This document shows positions 61,298 through 64,000 of a DNA stretch of 64,000 nucleotides, one piece after another. The translations under genes and the position numbers were made by a program. Source of the DNA: Pseudomonas libanensis (lineage in GTDB: Bacteria; Pseudomonadota; Gammaproteobacteria; Pseudomonadales; Pseudomonadaceae); assembly GCF_001439685.1 (NCBI RefSeq), contig NZ_JYLH01000015.1, forward strand, positions 1-64,000. Reading direction: 5' to 3'. Position 1 is the stretch's first letter; each line of letters starts with the position of its first letter. The notes under the pieces were generated by a model that saw only the letters and a list, made by a program, of their open reading frames with translations, was not told the origin of the DNA and did no database searches.

Positions 61298-62566
61298 TTA
61301 AACGGCGATGCCCTTGCGACATTGCACTTGGGCAGTACGCACCCGTGAAAAGGCGCGGGCCAGGCGCTGGAGCATTTCGTCGATGTTGCCTTTGCTTATC
61401 GTCAGTGCCGGGGTGACGCGCAAACAGTCGGGTTGCGGCGCGTTGAGGATCAGTCCCTCCTGCAAGGCGGCCTTTACCACCGCATCCGCAGAATCATCCG
61501 ACAACGTCAGCCCCCACATCAGGCCATTTCCGCGCAATGGGCCGTGCGCGTAACGATAGGCCAGGCGGGCGAGACCTTCGCCCAGGTAACAGCCCGACTC
61601 ACGTACATGCTCTAAAAAGCCGTGTCCCAGCACCGTATCGGTCACAGCCAACCCAGCCGCGGCCATCAGCGCATTGCCATGGTGGGTGCCTCCCAACTCA
61701 CCCTTATCAAAGCAACAGGCTTTGCCCCGCGCCAGCAGCGCCGCCAATGGCACACCGCCGCCCAGGCCTTTGCCCAGGGTGATGATGTCGGCACGTACGC
61801 CGTACTGTTGTTCGGCGAGCAAGGTGCCGCAACGGCCGATACCGGTTTGCACTTCGTCGAGGATCAGCAGGATCCCCAGTTCGCGACACAGCCGCTCGAC
61901 GCCCTTGAGGTAGTGCTCGGTCGCAGGGGTCACGCCGGCTTCGCTCTGGATCGGCTCCAGCATGATGGCTACCGTCTGGGCATCTACCGCGGCATGCAAA
62001 GCGGGAAGATCGTTGAAAGGGACATGGCTGAAGCCTGGCAGTTGTGGCTCGAAGCGGTTACCCGATAAACCTGCCGAAGCCGCCAGGGCAGCGAAGCTAC
62101 GACCATGGCAACCGTTGCTCGCGCTGATAATGCGATAGGCCCCCCCGCGATGCAGCTGCCCCCATTTGCGCGCCAGCTTGATCGCCGCCTCGCAGGCTTG
62201 CGCGCCGCTGTTGAGCAGATAAGCCTGGTCGCTGCCGGTATGCCGGCAAAGACGCTCGACGAGATTGAGTTGGGCGCGATTGTGCAAGCCGTTGCCGGAG
62301 TTGATCAGCGCCTGAGTTTGCTCGGCCAGGGCCTTGATCAACACCTGCGGACTATGACCGAGACTGTTGGCAGCATTGCCTTGGCTGAAATCCAGGTAGG
62401 CACGCTCATCGCTGTCCCACAGCCAGGAGCCCTGGCCACGCACGAACACTTGAGGCGGGCGCGCCACGGTGGGCATCAGGGATTCAGTGGAACGGTTGTC
62501 GTGCGGCGGATCCAGGATCAGATCGTCAAGGCTCGGCGCTGGCCGGCGCATGTTGAACAGGTTCAC
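61298..62566 (-). CDS. Class III PLP aminotransferase (acetylornithine-type)
   Basis: Transfers an amino group from an omega-amine to an oxo acid; the family includes ArgD and GabT. It has 422 residues from a GTG at 62566; an ATG at 62551 would shorten it by five. Fold marks: DFSQGNAANSLGH, LNSGAQACEAAIKLAR, LILDEVQTGIGRCG and the PLP lysine in TLGKGLGGGVPLAA. Substrate unknown. It is divergent from a LysR gene that may control it. Confidence 0.85.
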   Translation of the reverse strand: MNLFNMRRPAPSLDDLILDPPHDNRSTESLMPTVARPPQVFVRGQGSWLWDSDERAYLDFSQGNAANSLGHSPQVLIKALAEQTQALINSGNGLHNRAQLNLVERLCRHTGSDQAYLLNSGAQACEAAIKLARKWGQLHRGGAYRIISASNGCHGRSFAALAASAGLSGNRFEPQLPGFSHVPFNDLPALHAAVDAQTVAIMLEPIQSEAGVTPATEHYLKGVERLCRELGILLILDEVQTGIGRCGTLLAEQQYGVRADIITLGKGLGGGVPLAALLARGKACCFDKGELGGTHHGNALMAAAGLAVTDTVLGHGFLEHVRESGCYLGEGLARLAYRYAHGPLRGNGLMWGLTLSDDSADAVVKAALQEGLILNAPQPDCLRVTPALTISKGNIDEMLQRLARAFSRVRTAQVQCRKGIAV

Positions 62567-62775
62567 ACGTCAGCCCCGATGGCAACCGGACCTTGGTCGG
62601 AATAACCTTGCCAAATCACCGGTAGGTTTTTTGTCTTGCCTATGCAAACGTTATCAACACAAACGCTATTCATTGTCCGATCCGGCCCTGTAAGCCCTGC
62701 GAATAGGCGCTAGACTAGGCGTCTGCGGGGCCGACGGCCATTTCGATTTTCCAGCTTTTTCGATAAGCAAACCTT

Positions 62776-63675
62776 ATGGATTTCAAGCAACTGCGTTATT
62801 TCGTCGCGGTGTATGAGGAAGGCCACGTAGGCCGTGCCGCGGAGCGTTTGTCGATCTCCCAGCCAGCCTTGTCGCAACAGATTCGCCAACTCGAGCAGAA
62901 CCTCGACGTGAGTCTGTTCGAACGCAGCAGCAAGCGCCTGTTACCGACGCTGGCGGCGCACACCCTATACAACCATGCATTGCCGCTCATTGATGGCATG
63001 CAGCAAGCCGTGGAGGCGCTGCGCAACTTCAAGGGCCAGGCCATGCGCACCCTGGCCATCGGCGTGCTGCAAACCGTGCACACGAGCCTGGTGCCGCAGA
63101 TGCTCGAGCGCGTGCGCAAGGCCCAGCCCCATCTGGTGGTGCAGATCTACGAATTGACCGGGCTTGAGATCGAGCGCCGGTTGCTCAACGGTGCCCTCGA
63201 CATTGGCATCAGCTACCTGCCGCCACGTCAGCCGGGCCTGCACGGCGTATTGCTGTACGAAGATGAGTTGAAGGTGGTGATTCCCGAAGACCATCCGCTG
63301 CGCGAATTCAAGAAAGTCTCGTTGAAACAGGCGGCCGAACTGCCGATGTTGCTGCTGGGGGAGGAGTTTCAAGTCAGGCAGATCTGGCAGGGCCAGTTGG
63401 CTAACCTGGGACGCCGCCCGCAGGTGCAGGCCGAACTCAATACCATGGTGGGCATTCTCGACAGCCTGCCTCACTCCCGGCTGGCGACGGTACTGCCGGG
63501 CCGCTCCCAGGACGAACACAACAGCAAGGCGCTGCTGTGGAAACCCTTGAGTGAACCCAGGGTGGCGCTGAAAGTAGGCTTGGTGTGCCGCGATGTGCAG
63601 CGCCAGCAGGCGACGGTGGCGTTGCTGCGCACCTTGCTCGAAGACGTGATGAATGCCCCTCGGGCAAGCGCCTGA
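62776..63675 (+). CDS. LysR family transcriptional regulator
   Basis: 299 residues. N-terminal winged helix-turn-helix (GRAAERLSISQPALSQQIRQLE) and a C-terminal effector domain of the CynR/CysB type (IGVLQTVHTSLVPQML, LDIGISYLPP). It is divergent from the aminotransferase gene across about 210 bp, the usual arrangement for a LysR regulator and its target. Effector unknown. Confidence 0.88.
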   Translation: MDFKQLRYFVAVYEEGHVGRAAERLSISQPALSQQIRQLEQNLDVSLFERSSKRLLPTLAAHTLYNHALPLIDGMQQAVEALRNFKGQAMRTLAIGVLQTVHTSLVPQMLERVRKAQPHLVVQIYELTGLEIERRLLNGALDIGISYLPPRQPGLHGVLLYEDELKVVIPEDHPLREFKKVSLKQAAELPMLLLGEEFQVRQIWQGQLANLGRRPQVQAELNTMVGILDSLPHSRLATVLPGRSQDEHNSKALLWKPLSEPRVALKVGLVCRDVQRQQATVALLRTLLEDVMNAPRASA

Positions 63676-63693
63676 CTTTTTCGCGGACAAAAG

Positions 63694-63717
63694 AAAACCC
63701 CGCCGAAGCGGGGCTTT
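63694..63717 (+). terminator. Terminator of the LysR gene
   Basis: CCCCGC pairs with GCGGGG over CGAA, flanked by AAAA and CTTT. Short but canonical. Confidence 0.7.
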
Positions 63718-63901
63718 GCAGACTGTTTCCCTGACATCCATTTCACTCCGCCGTCCTGGCAGAATCCTACGTGTCCGTGTTGTTGCTTTGCGCTTCCTGC
63801 GCGACGTCCATGTGAAGTAGATTAGCCGTGGATCCAATTTGGCGATAGAGGACGAATAGCAGTACGTCATGTAAGAGAATGCTTACACAGCCTCCACGCC
63901 C

Positions 63902-64000
63902 TTAGAACAGGGCTTCATCCATCAGGAACAGCGATTCGCTACCGGCTTTTACCGATGCACTCAACGAGTGGATACGCGGCAACAAGCGGGCAAAGTAGAA
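63902..64000 (-). CDS. Acyl-CoA dehydrogenase, C-terminal end (partial)
   Basis: Only the last 32 codons and the TAA lie in the window; the gene continues beyond the right edge. The segment reads FYFARLLPRIHSLSASVKAG and ends in LFLMDEALF. This matches the C-terminal extension of long pseudomonad acyl-CoA dehydrogenases active on acyl- or phenylacyl-CoA. The short length keeps confidence moderate. Confidence 0.6.
   Translation of the reverse strand, partial: FYFARLLPRIHSLSASVKAGSESLFLMDEALF

Overview
The window is a gene-dense stretch of a Pseudomonas chromosome, most likely of the P. fluorescens group. The evidence is the gene order (rrn leader-tyrS, trpE-estP-trpGDC-vfr, murU-amgK/lptD-surA-pdxA-rsmA-apaGH, rpsU-dnaG-rpoD, davBA-pqqFABCDE), high GC, and short palindromic REP/REPIN repeats of the GTGGGAG...CTTGCTCCC and TGTAGGAGCGAGCTTGCTCGCG types. 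Nearly everything is core genome. I see no prophage, integron, transposase, CRISPR array or secondary-metabolite cluster.

Layout. 1-385: leader of an rRNA operon that runs leftward out of the window, with three near-identical promoters and a boxA. 386-11854: tyrS, an M23 peptidase, anmK, erpA, argC, hemJ, a nitronate monooxygenase, a DUF805 protein, an SDR, a HIT protein, coq7, an OsmC protein and vfr. 11851-20549: a lipoate-ligase-like gene, trpC-trpD-trpG, the autotransporter esterase estP, trpE, gph and rpe. 20633-25533: an Fe-dependent alcohol dehydrogenase, a DUF3530 protein, a DjlA-like co-chaperone, murU and amgK. 25664-33334: lptD-surA-pdxA-rsmA, a REPIN, apaG-apaH and glpE. 33620-38489: the prkA-yeaH-spoVR stress module. 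38553-42420: cca, a REPIN, folK-folB, plsY and tsaD. 42624-47171: the macromolecular synthesis cluster rpsU, dnaG, rpoD. 47294-51129: a 1247-residue c-di-GMP sensor enzyme and a tRNA with anticodon CAU. 51243-54344: an Lrp-type regulator with davB and davA (lysine to 5-aminovalerate). 54393-60143: pqqF and pqqABCDE. 60149-64000: a Pmp3-like membrane peptide, a toxin-antitoxin pair, a class III aminotransferase, a LysR regulator and the end of an acyl-CoA dehydrogenase.

Functional links. AnmK, AmgK and MurU belong to the pseudomonad route that recycles anhydro-MurNAc directly to UDP-MurNAc. SurA is the periplasmic chaperone needed to assemble LptD, whose gene it follows. The split trp genes carry two related Trp-rich leader peptides. 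One is free-standing upstream of trpG; the other is the C-terminal tail of Gph, upstream of trpE.

I did not find a clearly new multi-gene system. The observations most worth checking are the shared trp leader module with dual use of the gph tail, a REPIN that supplies the stop codons of both cca and folK, two in-frame and well-spaced translation starts for pqqA, a toxin-antitoxin pair under a perfect 17-bp palindrome, and a 443-nt gene-free gap between rpsU and dnaG.
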